From Candidatus Fimimorpha faecalis (lineage in GTDB: Bacteria > Bacillota > Clostridia > Lachnospirales > Lachnospiraceae): a stretch of 64,000 nt of DNA. Position numbers and translations under genes: made by a program. Positions within the stretch are counted from its first letter, which is position 1. Every line of letters begins with the position of its first letter. Shown in pieces: positions 20,233 to 29,258 of the stretch. Below the pieces are notes generated by a model, which was not told the DNA's origin, searched no databases, and saw only the letters and a program-made list of their open reading frames with translations. The stretch is taken from assembly GCA_018712075.1 (NCBI GenBank), contig DVHN01000001.1:23653-87652 (forward strand), in the 5' to 3' direction.

Positions 20233-22038
20233 GTGAGTGATTTTTTAAATGTATCATCATCACCACATGGCAGAAGCGGAGATACGACAAGTAGTATTAT
20301 GTTTGATGTTGCAATTGCGCTCGTCCCTGCGACTGTTTTTGGTATTTACTGGTTCAAGCTTCCAGCAGTTATTATTACTTTACTTTCTGTTATTACAGCA
20401 ATTCTTACAGAATTTTTATTTGAAAAATTAACGCATCAGAAAGTAACGATTACAGATGGAAGTGCATTAGTAACTGGTTTATTATTAGCATTGAATCTTT
20501 CACCAGAAGTTCCATGGTGGATTCCGATTATTGGTAGTGTTTTTGCAATTTTATTTGTAAAACAATTATTTGGTGGTTTAGGACAAAACTTTATGAATCC
20601 AGCGCTTGCTGCCAGATGTTTTTTATTGATTTCATTTGCTGGAACGATGAGTACGTTTTCTGTAGATGGAGTAACAGGACCAACACCTTTGGCTGAATTG
20701 AAAGCTGGAAATGCAGTAAATGTTGTAGATATGTTTCTTGGTTTTACAGGTGGTACAATTGGAGAAGTATCTACATTGGCCATTTTGATTGGAGCAATTT
20801 ATTTAGTACTTCGTAAAGTAATTACATTATGGATTCCAATCTCTTACATAGGTTCCTTTGCCATCTTCGTATTATTGTTTAGTGGAGAGGGGCTGAATTT
20901 ACCGTTTTTAGCAGCCGAGCTGTGTGGCGGCGGTTTGATGTTAGGTGCATTCTTTATGGCTACCGATTACGTTACAAGTCCAATTACTCGAAACGGTAAG
21001 ATTGTATTTGGTATTTTAATTGGTATTTTGACAGGTGTATTCCGTCTGTTTGGACCATCCGCAGAAGGAGTATCTTATGCAATTATTTTAGGAAATATTA
21101 CAGTACCATTAATTGAACGTGTTACAATGCCAACTGCATTTGGATATGGTAAAAAGAAGGGAATTCCTCAGAAAGAGGAAAAGGGATCCCAAAAGCAGTC
21201 TGGAAAGCAGATTGATGCAGTGAAGTTATTTGTGATTACGTTGCTTGCAGGATTAATTTTAGGCGGTGTATACCAGATAACCAAAACGGTAATTGCAGAA
21301 AATGAATATAAAGCAAAAATAGAAGCTTATCAGCAAGTTTGTCCAGGTGCAGTAGACTTTGTGGAATCAGACGAGTTTACACAGGCAATTCCAACTGCAA
21401 ATGCAGAAGGAATGTTCTCCGATGGAACATTGGGTAATGTAGTTGTAAATGAAGCGCTTGTAGGTGTGGATGCAGCTGGAAATCCAATGGGTTATGTAGT
21501 AAATGCATCGAGCAATGATGGATATGGCGGAGAAATTGCTTTAACGGTTGGATTTAATAGTCAGTTAGCAGTGAATAGTGTTCAGATTATGACAATTAAT
21601 GAAACAGCTGGACTAGGTATGAGAGCACAAGAACCAGAATTTACCGATCAGTTTAAAAATAAAGCAGTAGAACAATTTACTGTAACAAAGACGGGAAGTC
21701 AGAGTGACAGCGAGATTAATGCATTAAGTGGTGCAACGGTTACATCGAATGCCGTTACGAATGCTGTAAATGCGGCAATTAAATTTATTCAAGAGGCACA
21801 AAACATAACCGTTCCATCTGAAAATATAGGTACTACTCCATCGGATCCAGCAACAGGAATTCCAGAATCTTCTGCTCCAGAAATGGGAACCGATCCATCA
21901 ACCCCAGAGATGTCCAATCCAGTAATAGAATCCAATCCTGTGACACCGGCGACGAATCCAGTTGTAGAAACAACGCCAGTATCCTCGGAACCAGCAGCAA
22001 CAACACCAGCAGCAGTTAATGCTGCACCAGTAGAATAA
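20233..22038 (+). CDS. RnfD-RnfG fusion protein
   Basis: N-terminal RnfD membrane domain (FMATDYVTSPITRNGK); C-terminal RnfG FMN-binding domain with SGATVTSNAV flavinylation motif; S/T/P-rich tail; GTG start, one uninterrupted ORF. Confidence 0.85.
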   Translation: MSDFLNVSSSPHGRSGDTTSSIMFDVAIALVPATVFGIYWFKLPAVIITLLSVITAILTEFLFEKLTHQKVTITDGSALVTGLLLALNLSPEVPWWIPIIGSVFAILFVKQLFGGLGQNFMNPALAARCFLLISFAGTMSTFSVDGVTGPTPLAELKAGNAVNVVDMFLGFTGGTIGEVSTLAILIGAIYLVLRKVITLWIPISYIGSFAIFVLLFSGEGLNLPFLAAELCGGGLMLGAFFMATDYVTSPITRNGKIVFGILIGILTGVFRLFGPSAEGVSYAIILGNITVPLIERVTMPTAFGYGKKKGIPQKEEKGSQKQSGKQIDAVKLFVITLLAGLILGGVYQITKTVIAENEYKAKIEAYQQVCPGAVDFVESDEFTQAIPTANAEGMFSDGTLGNVVVNEALVGVDAAGNPMGYVVNASSNDGYGGEIALTVGFNSQLAVNSVQIMTINETAGLGMRAQEPEFTDQFKNKAVEQFTVTKTGSQSDSEINALSGATVTSNAVTNAVNAAIKFIQEAQNITVPSENIGTTPSDPATGIPESSAPEMGTDPSTPEMSNPVIESNPVTPATNPVVETTPVSSEPAATTPAAVNAAPVE

Positions 22039-22050
22039 GGAGGTGGGAAT

Positions 22051-22872
22051 ATGAATAAATATATGGAACGTATTTATAATGGCGTTGCAAAAGAAAATCC
22101 GACATTTGTCTTAATGCTTGGTATGTGTCCCACTCTTGCAGTAACTACATCGGCAATTAACGGCTTAGGTATGGGCGTTTCCACAATGGTCGTATTGATT
22201 TTCTCAAACTTTATTATTTCTCTTTTAAGAAATATTATCCCAGATAAGGTCAGAATCCCAGCATACATTGTTATTGTAGCGTCTCTTGTAACAGTAGTTC
22301 AATTATTAATGCAAGCATATGTTACTACTTTATATGATGCGCTTGGTATTTATATTCCACTTATCGTAGTAAACTGTATTATTTTAGGTCGTGCAGAAGC
22401 ATTTGCATCTAAAAATCCACCAATTCTTTCTGCTTTTGATGGTATTGGTATGGGAATTGGTTTTACAATCGCATTAACTTGTATTGGATTATTCCGTGAG
22501 TTAATTGGAGCAGGAACTGCTTTTAGTGTAACGGTTATGCCAGAGGCTTATGAACCAGTTTCTATTTTTATTTTGGCTCCAGGTGCATTCCTTGTATTAT
22601 CTTTAATTATTGCGTTCTTGAATGCAATGCATATTCATACAGAAGCAAATAAGAAGGTGGAAAAGGGATGCGATGGACATTGTGGATCTTGTTCTGCTGC
22701 CTGTGAAGAAAGAAAAGAAGAACAAAGAAAAGAAGAACAAGAACAATTAGAAGAAATACCAGAAGTAGAACAGAAAAAACCAGAAAAAAAGGCTTCTAAT
22801 AAGACAACTGTAAAATCGACAGGAAGGAAAGTTACTCCTGTTAAGAAGCCAAATAAAAAAGTAGAAGAATAG
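22051..22872 (+). CDS. rnfE: Rnf subunit E, with extra charged C-terminal tail
   Basis: NPTFVLMLGMCPTLAVTTSAINGLGMG, NCIILGRAEAFASKN; about 65 aa Cys- then Lys/Glu-rich extension. Confidence 0.92.
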   Translation: MNKYMERIYNGVAKENPTFVLMLGMCPTLAVTTSAINGLGMGVSTMVVLIFSNFIISLLRNIIPDKVRIPAYIVIVASLVTVVQLLMQAYVTTLYDALGIYIPLIVVNCIILGRAEAFASKNPPILSAFDGIGMGIGFTIALTCIGLFRELIGAGTAFSVTVMPEAYEPVSIFILAPGAFLVLSLIIAFLNAMHIHTEANKKVEKGCDGHCGSCSAACEERKEEQRKEEQEQLEEIPEVEQKKPEKKASNKTTVKSTGRKVTPVKKPNKKVEE

Positions 22873-22882
22873 GGGGATTTCC

Positions 22883-23458
22883 ATGAAAGAATTGATCTTA
22901 GTATTGGTTGGAGCTGCCCTTGTAAATAACGTTGTATTAAGCCAATTTCTTGGTTTATGTCCATTCTTGGGAGTATCCAAGCAAGTAAAAACAGCGGCCA
23001 GTATGGGGCTTGCGGTTATCTTTGTTATCACAATTGCATCTGCCTGTGCCAGTTTGATTTATTCATTTATTCTTATTCCGACAGGGCTGGAATTCTTACA
23101 GACGATTGTATTTATTTTAGTCATTGCAGCATTAGTGCAGTTGGTAGAGATGTTTTTGAAAAAGAATAGTCAAGGTTTATACCAGGCGTTGGGCGTATAT
23201 TTACCATTGATTACAACGAACTGTGCAGTGTTGGGTGTGGCATTAACCAATGTGCAGAAAGAATACGATTTTGTTACGAGTGTTGTAAATGGGTTTGGTA
23301 CGGCTCTTGGTTTTACAATTTCGATTATATTGTTAGCTGGGGTCCGTGAACGAATTGCTCATAATAATATTATAAAACCATTTCAGGGTGCGCCGATTGT
23401 ACTGCTTACAGCAGCATTAATGGCAATTGCATTCTTCGGATTTTCAGGATTAATTTAG
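22883..23458 (+). CDS. rnfA: Rnf subunit A
   Basis: NNVVLSQFLGLCPFLGVSKQVKTAASMG, TTNCAVLGVAL. Confidence 0.95.
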   Translation: MKELILVLVGAALVNNVVLSQFLGLCPFLGVSKQVKTAASMGLAVIFVITIASACASLIYSFILIPTGLEFLQTIVFILVIAALVQLVEMFLKKNSQGLYQALGVYLPLITTNCAVLGVALTNVQKEYDFVTSVVNGFGTALGFTISIILLAGVRERIAHNNIIKPFQGAPIVLLTAALMAIAFFGFSGLI

Positions 23459-23471
23459 GAGGAAGAAAGAT

Positions 23472-24278
23472 ATGGATGTAACAGGTGTTGCAATAGCTGC
23501 CGTCGTGGTCGGTGTTATTGGTCTCATTATCGGACTTCTTCTGGTAATGGCAGCAGAAAAATTTAAAGTAGAAGTAGATGAAAAAGAAATTGCAGTTCGT
23601 GAAGAACTTCCAGGCAACAACTGTGGAGGTTGTGGATATGCTGGTTGTGATGCATTAGCGAAGGCAATTGCAGCAGGAGAAGCTGCTCCAAACGCTTGTC
23701 CCGTTGGTGGAGCACCAGTGGCAGAAAAAATTAGTGCCATTTTGGGAGTGGAGACGACGGAAACAGAAAAAAAGGTTGCATTTGTGAAATGTGCAGGTAC
23801 TTGTGGAGTAGCAAAGGAAAAATGTGTTTATACGGGTATTAAAGATTGCCGTGATGCAGCAGTTGTACCTGGAAAGGGAGCAAAACGCTGTTCTTATGGA
23901 TGTATGGGATTTGGATCTTGTGTTAGTGAATGTCAGTTTGATGCCATTCATATTGTAGATGGAGTTGCAGTTGTAGATCCAGAAAAATGTGTGGCTTGTG
24001 GAAAATGTGTACAAGTTTGTCCAAATCAATTAATTGAGTTAGTTCCATATAAATCGACTTACCATGTAACTTGTAATTCACAAGATAAAGGTAAGATGGT
24101 AAAAGAAAACTGTGATGCAGGTTGCCTTGGATGTACGCTTTGTGTAAAGCAATGTCCAAATGGAGCAATCAGTATGGTTGGAAATGTTGCTAAAATTGAT
24201 TATAGCAAATGTACTGGATGCGGCATTTGTGCAGAAAAATGTCCAGCGAAAATTATTCGTCCGAAAAAGGCAGTATAA
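23472..24278 (+). CDS. rnfB: Rnf subunit B (multi-Fe-S ferredoxin)
   Basis: LPGNNCGGCGYAGCDALAKAI and multiple CxxCxxCxxxCP motifs. Confidence 0.95.
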   Translation: MDVTGVAIAAVVVGVIGLIIGLLLVMAAEKFKVEVDEKEIAVREELPGNNCGGCGYAGCDALAKAIAAGEAAPNACPVGGAPVAEKISAILGVETTETEKKVAFVKCAGTCGVAKEKCVYTGIKDCRDAAVVPGKGAKRCSYGCMGFGSCVSECQFDAIHIVDGVAVVDPEKCVACGKCVQVCPNQLIELVPYKSTYHVTCNSQDKGKMVKENCDAGCLGCTLCVKQCPNGAISMVGNVAKIDYSKCTGCGICAEKCPAKIIRPKKAV

Positions 24279-24294
24279 AAAATAATGATTGAGA

Positions 24295-24360
24295 AAAGAT
24301 TATGAATTGGATGATGAAAAGCTCAGTTTTGATTAGAATCATTCCGAATTCATAATCTTT
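24295..24360 (+). terminator. rnf operon terminator
   Basis: aaagattatgaatt ... aattcataatcttt followed by T-run. Confidence 0.75.
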
Positions 24361-24452
24361 TTTTGTGTTAGGAAAACGGGAAAGAATGGTTGCGTTTTCT
24401 ATTTGCAGTTCATATAATACAGCAGAATGTTTGGATAGGAGGCAATGGGAAG

Positions 24453-25223
24453 ATGAACCATTTTTTAGAATTAAAATCAGTTTCGTATTCTTATCAAACA
24501 ATGGAAGCCGAGACATTGGCGTTAAAAGAAATATCACTTCAAATTGAAGAAGGAGAATTTATTTCAATTGTGGGACCGTCGGGGTGTGGAAAATCGACAT
24601 TATTAAATTTGATATGTGGGTTAATTCAACCAGATGAAGGAGAGATTTTATTAAAAGGGAAGGCAATGGATCAAACAGCAATGAATATCGGGTATATGCT
24701 GCAAAAAGATCATTTATTTGAATGGAGAACTATTTATAGTAACGTTACACTTGGATTAGAACTTCAACATAAATTGGACTCTGATTCAAGGATGCGTGTA
24801 GATAACATGTTAAAAACCTATGGTTTATCAGAATTTGCAGCATCACGTCCTTCTCAACTTTCTGGGGGAATGAGACAAAGAGCGGCTCTAATTCGAACTT
24901 TAGCAATGGAACCAGAATTGCTTTTATTGGATGAACCATTTTCAGCATTAGATTACCAAACGAGATTAGGCGTTTGTGATGATATTTACGATATTTTAAA
25001 AAAAGAAAATAAAACAGCCATTTTAGTCACACATGATTTATCTGAAGCAATTAGTGTGGGAGATCGGGTTGTTATTTTAAGCAGTAGACCTGCCAAAATA
25101 AGGAATATTGTAGCATTGGATTTTGATAAAAATTTAACTCCTCTTCAAAGGAGAAATGCAAAACCATTTGCATCTTATTTTAATACAATATGGAAGGAGC
25201 TGCAAGAAAATGAATGCTCATGA
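24453..25223 (+). CDS. ABC transporter ATP-binding protein (nitrate/sulfonate/taurine type)
   Basis: GPSGCGKSTLLN, LSGGMRQRAALIRTLAMEPELLLLDEPFSALD. Confidence 0.9.
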   Translation: MNHFLELKSVSYSYQTMEAETLALKEISLQIEEGEFISIVGPSGCGKSTLLNLICGLIQPDEGEILLKGKAMDQTAMNIGYMLQKDHLFEWRTIYSNVTLGLELQHKLDSDSRMRVDNMLKTYGLSEFAASRPSQLSGGMRQRAALIRTLAMEPELLLLDEPFSALDYQTRLGVCDDIYDILKKENKTAILVTHDLSEAISVGDRVVILSSRPAKIRNIVALDFDKNLTPLQRRNAKPFASYFNTIWKELQENECS

Positions 25224-25989
25224 GTTATATGTATTAGAAGAAAAAAAGAGGCGATGGCAAATTCATCTTGCTCAGTTTGGTTTATTCATTTTGTTTGTTG
25301 GTGTTTGGGAGGGAGCAGTAAGAGCGGGATGGATCAATGATTTTATTTTTAGCAGTCCCAGTCGAATTGCAGAAACAATATATCAAATGACTTTGGATGG
25401 AAGTTTATTTCTCCATATAAAAATTACTATGATCGAAACATTCGTCAGTTTTGGAATTGTAACGCTGATTGGAATTGCAAGTGCTGTGCTGCTCTGGACA
25501 TGTACATCGGCGGCACAAATATTGGAACCGTATTTAGTTATGTTGAACAGTTTGCCAAAATCGGCATTGGCTCCTGTTTTAATTGTATGGCTTGGCAATG
25601 ACATAAAAACGATTATTGTGGCAGCAGTTTCTGTAGCGGTATTTGGAAGTATTCTTACTCTCTATACGAGTTTTAAAGAGATGGACCCTGATCTTGTAAA
25701 ATTGATTTATATTTTAGGAGGAAATAAATATAGCGTTATGAAATATGTATTACTTCCAGGAAGTGTCCCAATGATTATTAGCAATATGAAAGTAAATATT
25801 GGTCTTTGTTTAGTTGGAGTAATTATTGGGGAGTTTTTGGCAGCAAAAGAGGGACTGGGATATTTGATTATTTATGGAAGTCAAGTATTTCAGCTGGATT
25901 TGGTAATTATGAGTATTCTTATTTTATGCGTAATAGCCATTGGATTGTATCAGATTATTAATCAGATTGAAAAACATTATGGAAGATAA
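25210..25989 (+). CDS. ABC transporter permease (SsuC/TauC-like)
   Basis: Hydrophobic TM protein with LPKSALAPVLIVWLGND (EAA loop-like region); overlaps the upstream ATPase gene. Confidence 0.88.
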   Translation: MNAHELYVLEEKKRRWQIHLAQFGLFILFVGVWEGAVRAGWINDFIFSSPSRIAETIYQMTLDGSLFLHIKITMIETFVSFGIVTLIGIASAVLLWTCTSAAQILEPYLVMLNSLPKSALAPVLIVWLGNDIKTIIVAAVSVAVFGSILTLYTSFKEMDPDLVKLIYILGGNKYSVMKYVLLPGSVPMIISNMKVNIGLCLVGVIIGEFLAAKEGLGYLIIYGSQVFQLDLVIMSILILCVIAIGLYQIINQIEKHYGR

Positions 25990-26078
25990 TAAGAAACAAC
26001 TCTTGTGATTGTAGTTTTTTTTCGCTATAATAGCGATAGGGTTTTACCCATTGGAAAAAAGACATAGGAGGAAGTGTC

Positions 26079-27401
26079 ATGGGACAAAATAAAAAAAGAG
26101 ATCAGTTTCGTACTCAATTTGGATTTATTGTAGCATGTATTGGCTCCGCCGTAGGAATGGGAAACATTTGGATGTTCCCTTACCGTACTGGAAAGTTCGG
26201 CGGAGCTGCATTTTTGATTCCATATTTTATTTTTGTACTATTATTGGGCTTTTCTGGAGTATTAGGAGAAATGTCATTTGGGCGTGCAATGAAAACAGGT
26301 CCAGTTGGAGCATTTGCAAAAGCAGTACAATTGAGAGGAAAAAAGGGCGGAAAATTTGTTGGAATGATTCCCGTTATTAGTTCCTTTGGTATTGCGGTTG
26401 GTTATTCGGTTGTAGTGGGGTGGTTATTTAAGTATCTGGTTGCGTCAATAACGGGAAGTTTATTTCAAACAACCGATGTCGCTGCTTATTTTGGAGAATT
26501 TGCAGTAAACTTTGGCAGTATCGGATGGCATATGTTTGGGCTTCTGATTACGTTTGCAATTATGATCTTTGGTATTGCAAGTGGGATTGAGAAAATGAAT
26601 AAAGTGATGATGCCATTGTTTTTTGTATTTTTCTTAATATTGCTTGTTCGAGTGCTTACATTAGATCGGGCAATAGAAGGATACAAATATCTTTTTATTC
26701 CAAGATGGGAAGAATTGGGAAATATTCAGACATGGATTTATGCATTAGGACAGGCATTCTTTTCACTTTCTCTAGCTGGTTCTGGTACAATTGTATACGG
26801 AAGTTATTTAAAAGAAGATGTGGATGTAGTGAAATCTGCAAGAAATGTAGCTTTTTTTGATACTTGTGCGGCATTGCTTGCGGCGATGGTTGTGATACCA
26901 GCTGTATTTGCATTTGGACTGGATGTCTCGGCTGGACCTCCACTTATGTTTATTACATTGCCAGAAGTATTTCGTCAAATGCCGTTTGGAAGTCTATTTT
27001 CCATCATCTTTTTTATTGCAGTGATTTTTGCAGCAATTACTTCTCTGATGAATTTATTTGAAACTCCAATTGAAGCGCTGCAAGAGCAATTTAAATTATC
27101 AAGAAAAATGGCAGTGCTGATTGTAGCGTTACTTGCAGCATTGATAGGAATTTTTATTGAAAGTGCAGATACAGTAGGAACATGGATGGATATAGTATCC
27201 ATTTATATGATTCCTTTGGGAGCTTTACTGGCAGCAATTATGTTCTTTTGGATTTGCCCAAAGGGATTTGCAAGAAAACAAGTTCAGATTGGTCATCCCA
27301 AACCACTTGGAAAATGGTTTGAGCCAATTACAAAATATGTGTTTGTTGGCATTACATTGATGGTATATATCGCAGGGATTATTCTGGGAGGAATTGGCTA
27401 A
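26079..27401 (+). CDS. Sodium-dependent transporter, NSS/SNF family
   Basis: FIVACIGSAVGMGNIWMFPYRTGKFGGAAFLIPY. Confidence 0.95.
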   Translation: MGQNKKRDQFRTQFGFIVACIGSAVGMGNIWMFPYRTGKFGGAAFLIPYFIFVLLLGFSGVLGEMSFGRAMKTGPVGAFAKAVQLRGKKGGKFVGMIPVISSFGIAVGYSVVVGWLFKYLVASITGSLFQTTDVAAYFGEFAVNFGSIGWHMFGLLITFAIMIFGIASGIEKMNKVMMPLFFVFFLILLVRVLTLDRAIEGYKYLFIPRWEELGNIQTWIYALGQAFFSLSLAGSGTIVYGSYLKEDVDVVKSARNVAFFDTCAALLAAMVVIPAVFAFGLDVSAGPPLMFITLPEVFRQMPFGSLFSIIFFIAVIFAAITSLMNLFETPIEALQEQFKLSRKMAVLIVALLAALIGIFIESADTVGTWMDIVSIYMIPLGALLAAIMFFWICPKGFARKQVQIGHPKPLGKWFEPITKYVFVGITLMVYIAGIILGGIG

Positions 27402-27419
27402 TAAGAAAGGGTGAGGAAA

Positions 27420-27803
27420 ATGGAAGAACAGATGAAAAAACAGTTTCGTATGCTGCAAGTTATGGCAGCTTCCTGCGTTGGAATATTCGTTATTGTGCTT
27501 ATATCGGCCCTTATTCTAGTTCCAAAAGCAGTGAATACGATGGATAGAATAAGTCAGATCCAATTGAATTTAGATCAAGAATCAATGGAAAAATTGACTA
27601 CAGATATTGATGAATTGATCGTTACATTAAATGAAGAAGTACAACAGATGACAGATCAGTTAAGTCAGGTAGATGTGGAAAATTTGAATACAGCGATTAA
27701 AAATTTGTCAGATGCAGTGGAGAAAATGGATATAGAAGAATTAAATCGTGCGATTACAAATTTATCAGATATAATAGAGCCTTTAGCCAGATTGATGAAT
27801 TAA
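27420..27803 (+). CDS. Small single-TM coiled-coil protein
   Basis: N-terminal TM helix followed by amphipathic leucine/isoleucine repeat (VDVENLNTAIKNLSDAVEKMDIEELNRAITNLSDIIEPL). Confidence 0.65.
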   Translation: MEEQMKKQFRMLQVMAASCVGIFVIVLISALILVPKAVNTMDRISQIQLNLDQESMEKLTTDIDELIVTLNEEVQQMTDQLSQVDVENLNTAIKNLSDAVEKMDIEELNRAITNLSDIIEPLARLMN

Positions 27804-27818
27804 TTGCAAAATAGAAAG

Positions 27819-27848
27819 ACGGAGCCGTTTTATAAAAAACAGCTCCGT
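27819..27848 (+). terminator. Intrinsic terminator
   Basis: acggagccgtttt ... aaaacagctccgt followed by TTTT. Confidence 0.75.
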
Positions 27849-27890
27849 TTTGTAAATTTATGTATAAAAGCGATAAATATTCAAGTCTAA

Positions 27891-28238
27891 TTATTCAAGT
27901 GCAGAAGCATCGGCTCCACCAGCTGGAGCAGCAACGTCAGAAACAGCTGGAGTAGCAGCGTCAGAAGCAGCTGGAGTAGCAGCATCGGAAGCAGCTGGAG
28001 TAGCAGCGTCGGAAGCAGCTGGAGTAGTAGCAGCGTCGGAAGCAGCTGGAGTAGTAGCAGCATCGGAAGCAGCTGGAGTAGTAGCGGCATCAGAAGCAGC
28101 TGGAGTAGTAGCGGCATCGGAAGCAGCTGGAGTAGTAGCAGCATCGGAGCCTGTCTGAGCTGGGTTTTGAGTACATCCTGTAAGTGCAAGTAATGAAACA
28201 GTTGCGATCATAGCAACAACTTTAGTTGTTTTTCTCAT
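27891..28238 (-). CDS. Low-complexity lipoprotein with DAATTPAAS tandem repeats
   Basis: Lipobox LLALTGC then 5x DAATTPAAS and 3x DAATPA(A/V)S. Confidence 0.75.
   Translation of the reverse strand: MRKTTKVVAMIATVSLLALTGCTQNPAQTGSDAATTPAASDAATTPAASDAATTPAASDAATTPAASDAATTPAASDAATPAASDAATPAASDAATPAVSDVAAPAGGADASALE
27930..28150. repeat. 27/24-bp coding minisatellite
   Basis: Repeated (gtagtagcagc)atcggaagcagctgga units within the lipoprotein ORF. Confidence 0.9.
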
Positions 28239-28518
28239 TTTGAAAATCCTCCTATAAATAAAATATGATTTGATATTTACTCAGCACTGAATAGCTATTT
28301 AATAAATACTATTATATTTTAACAGAGATGTAAAAAAAATACAATACAAAAAAACAAAAACTAAGAAAAATAATCTTACTATTATTTTAGAGAGTTTGTA
28401 AAATCTGTATATTTGATTCTTGATTCTAATGTTGTTAAAAGGTATAATAAAAATTAATTTAGTAGTTTTCCGATACAGAGGGAAATAAAAGAAGTGAATG
28501 GGAAGGAGAGCGTACATT

Positions 28519-29241
28519 ATGGAATCACAAAAACTGCTTAGTTATACTCGCCAAGCAGTAAAAGATTATCATTTAATTGAACAAAATGACAAAATTATGA
28601 TTGGATTGTCGGGTGGAAAGGATAGTATCGCCCTATTATATGCACTGAGTCATTTACGTAGGTTTTATCCAAATTCATTTTCCATTCATGCAGTGACTGT
28701 GGATATGGGATTTTCTAACTATGATACAACTTCTTTACAAAAACTCTGTGATTTGCTTCAAGTACCATTTACAAAGATATCGACTAAAATCGGAACGATT
28801 ATTTTTGAAGAGAGAAAGGAAAAAAATCCATGTGCACTTTGCGCTAAATTTAGAAGAGGAGCATTATTAAATGCAGCGCAGGAATTGGGATGCAATAAAA
28901 TTGCATATGGACATCATAAAGATGATGTAATTGAAACAATGTTATTGTCTTTGTTTTTTGAAGGGCGTTTTTATTCATTTGGACCATACACATATTTTCC
29001 AGATAGAAATATTGCTGTTATTCGTCCGCTTATTTATGTGTCAGAGAAGGAAGTGATTGGATTTATAAAAAAGCAAAATTTGCTTCCTATAAAAAATCCA
29101 TGTCCCGTAGATCAGCATACCAAAAGAGAGGAGATGAAGAATTTGTTAAAAGAGTTAAATCATCAGTATCCAGGTATTAAAAAAAGGCTTTTTTCGGCAA
29201 TTCAAAATGGGAAAATAGAGGATTGGGATAGAAAAAAATAA
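28519..29241 (+). CDS. TtcA/TilS-type PP-loop ATPase (tRNA 2-thiocytidine synthetase-like)
   Basis: MIGLSGGKDSIALLYAL PP-loop; PCALCAKFRRG Cys motif; GHHKDDVIETMLL. Confidence 0.9.
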   Translation: MESQKLLSYTRQAVKDYHLIEQNDKIMIGLSGGKDSIALLYALSHLRRFYPNSFSIHAVTVDMGFSNYDTTSLQKLCDLLQVPFTKISTKIGTIIFEERKEKNPCALCAKFRRGALLNAAQELGCNKIAYGHHKDDVIETMLLSLFFEGRFYSFGPYTYFPDRNIAVIRPLIYVSEKEVIGFIKKQNLLPIKNPCPVDQHTKREEMKNLLKELNHQYPGIKKRLFSAIQNGKIEDWDRKK

Positions 29242-29258
29242 AATAGGGGGAAATAAGA

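Noticed and set aside
20233-22038. RnfD-RnfG as a sequencing-error fusion
   Set aside because: The linker (YGKKKGIPQKEEKGSQKQSGKQIDAVKLFVITLLAGL) reads as a plausible inter-domain linker plus the RnfG TM anchor, in a single frame; kept as a finding with a refutation test.
27887-28189. Leucine-rich 100-aa ORF overlapping the DAATTPAAS lipoprotein
   Set aside because: It is the shifted reading of the same repeat (LLLQLLPML...), without lipobox or RBS; the lipoprotein frame is the credible one.
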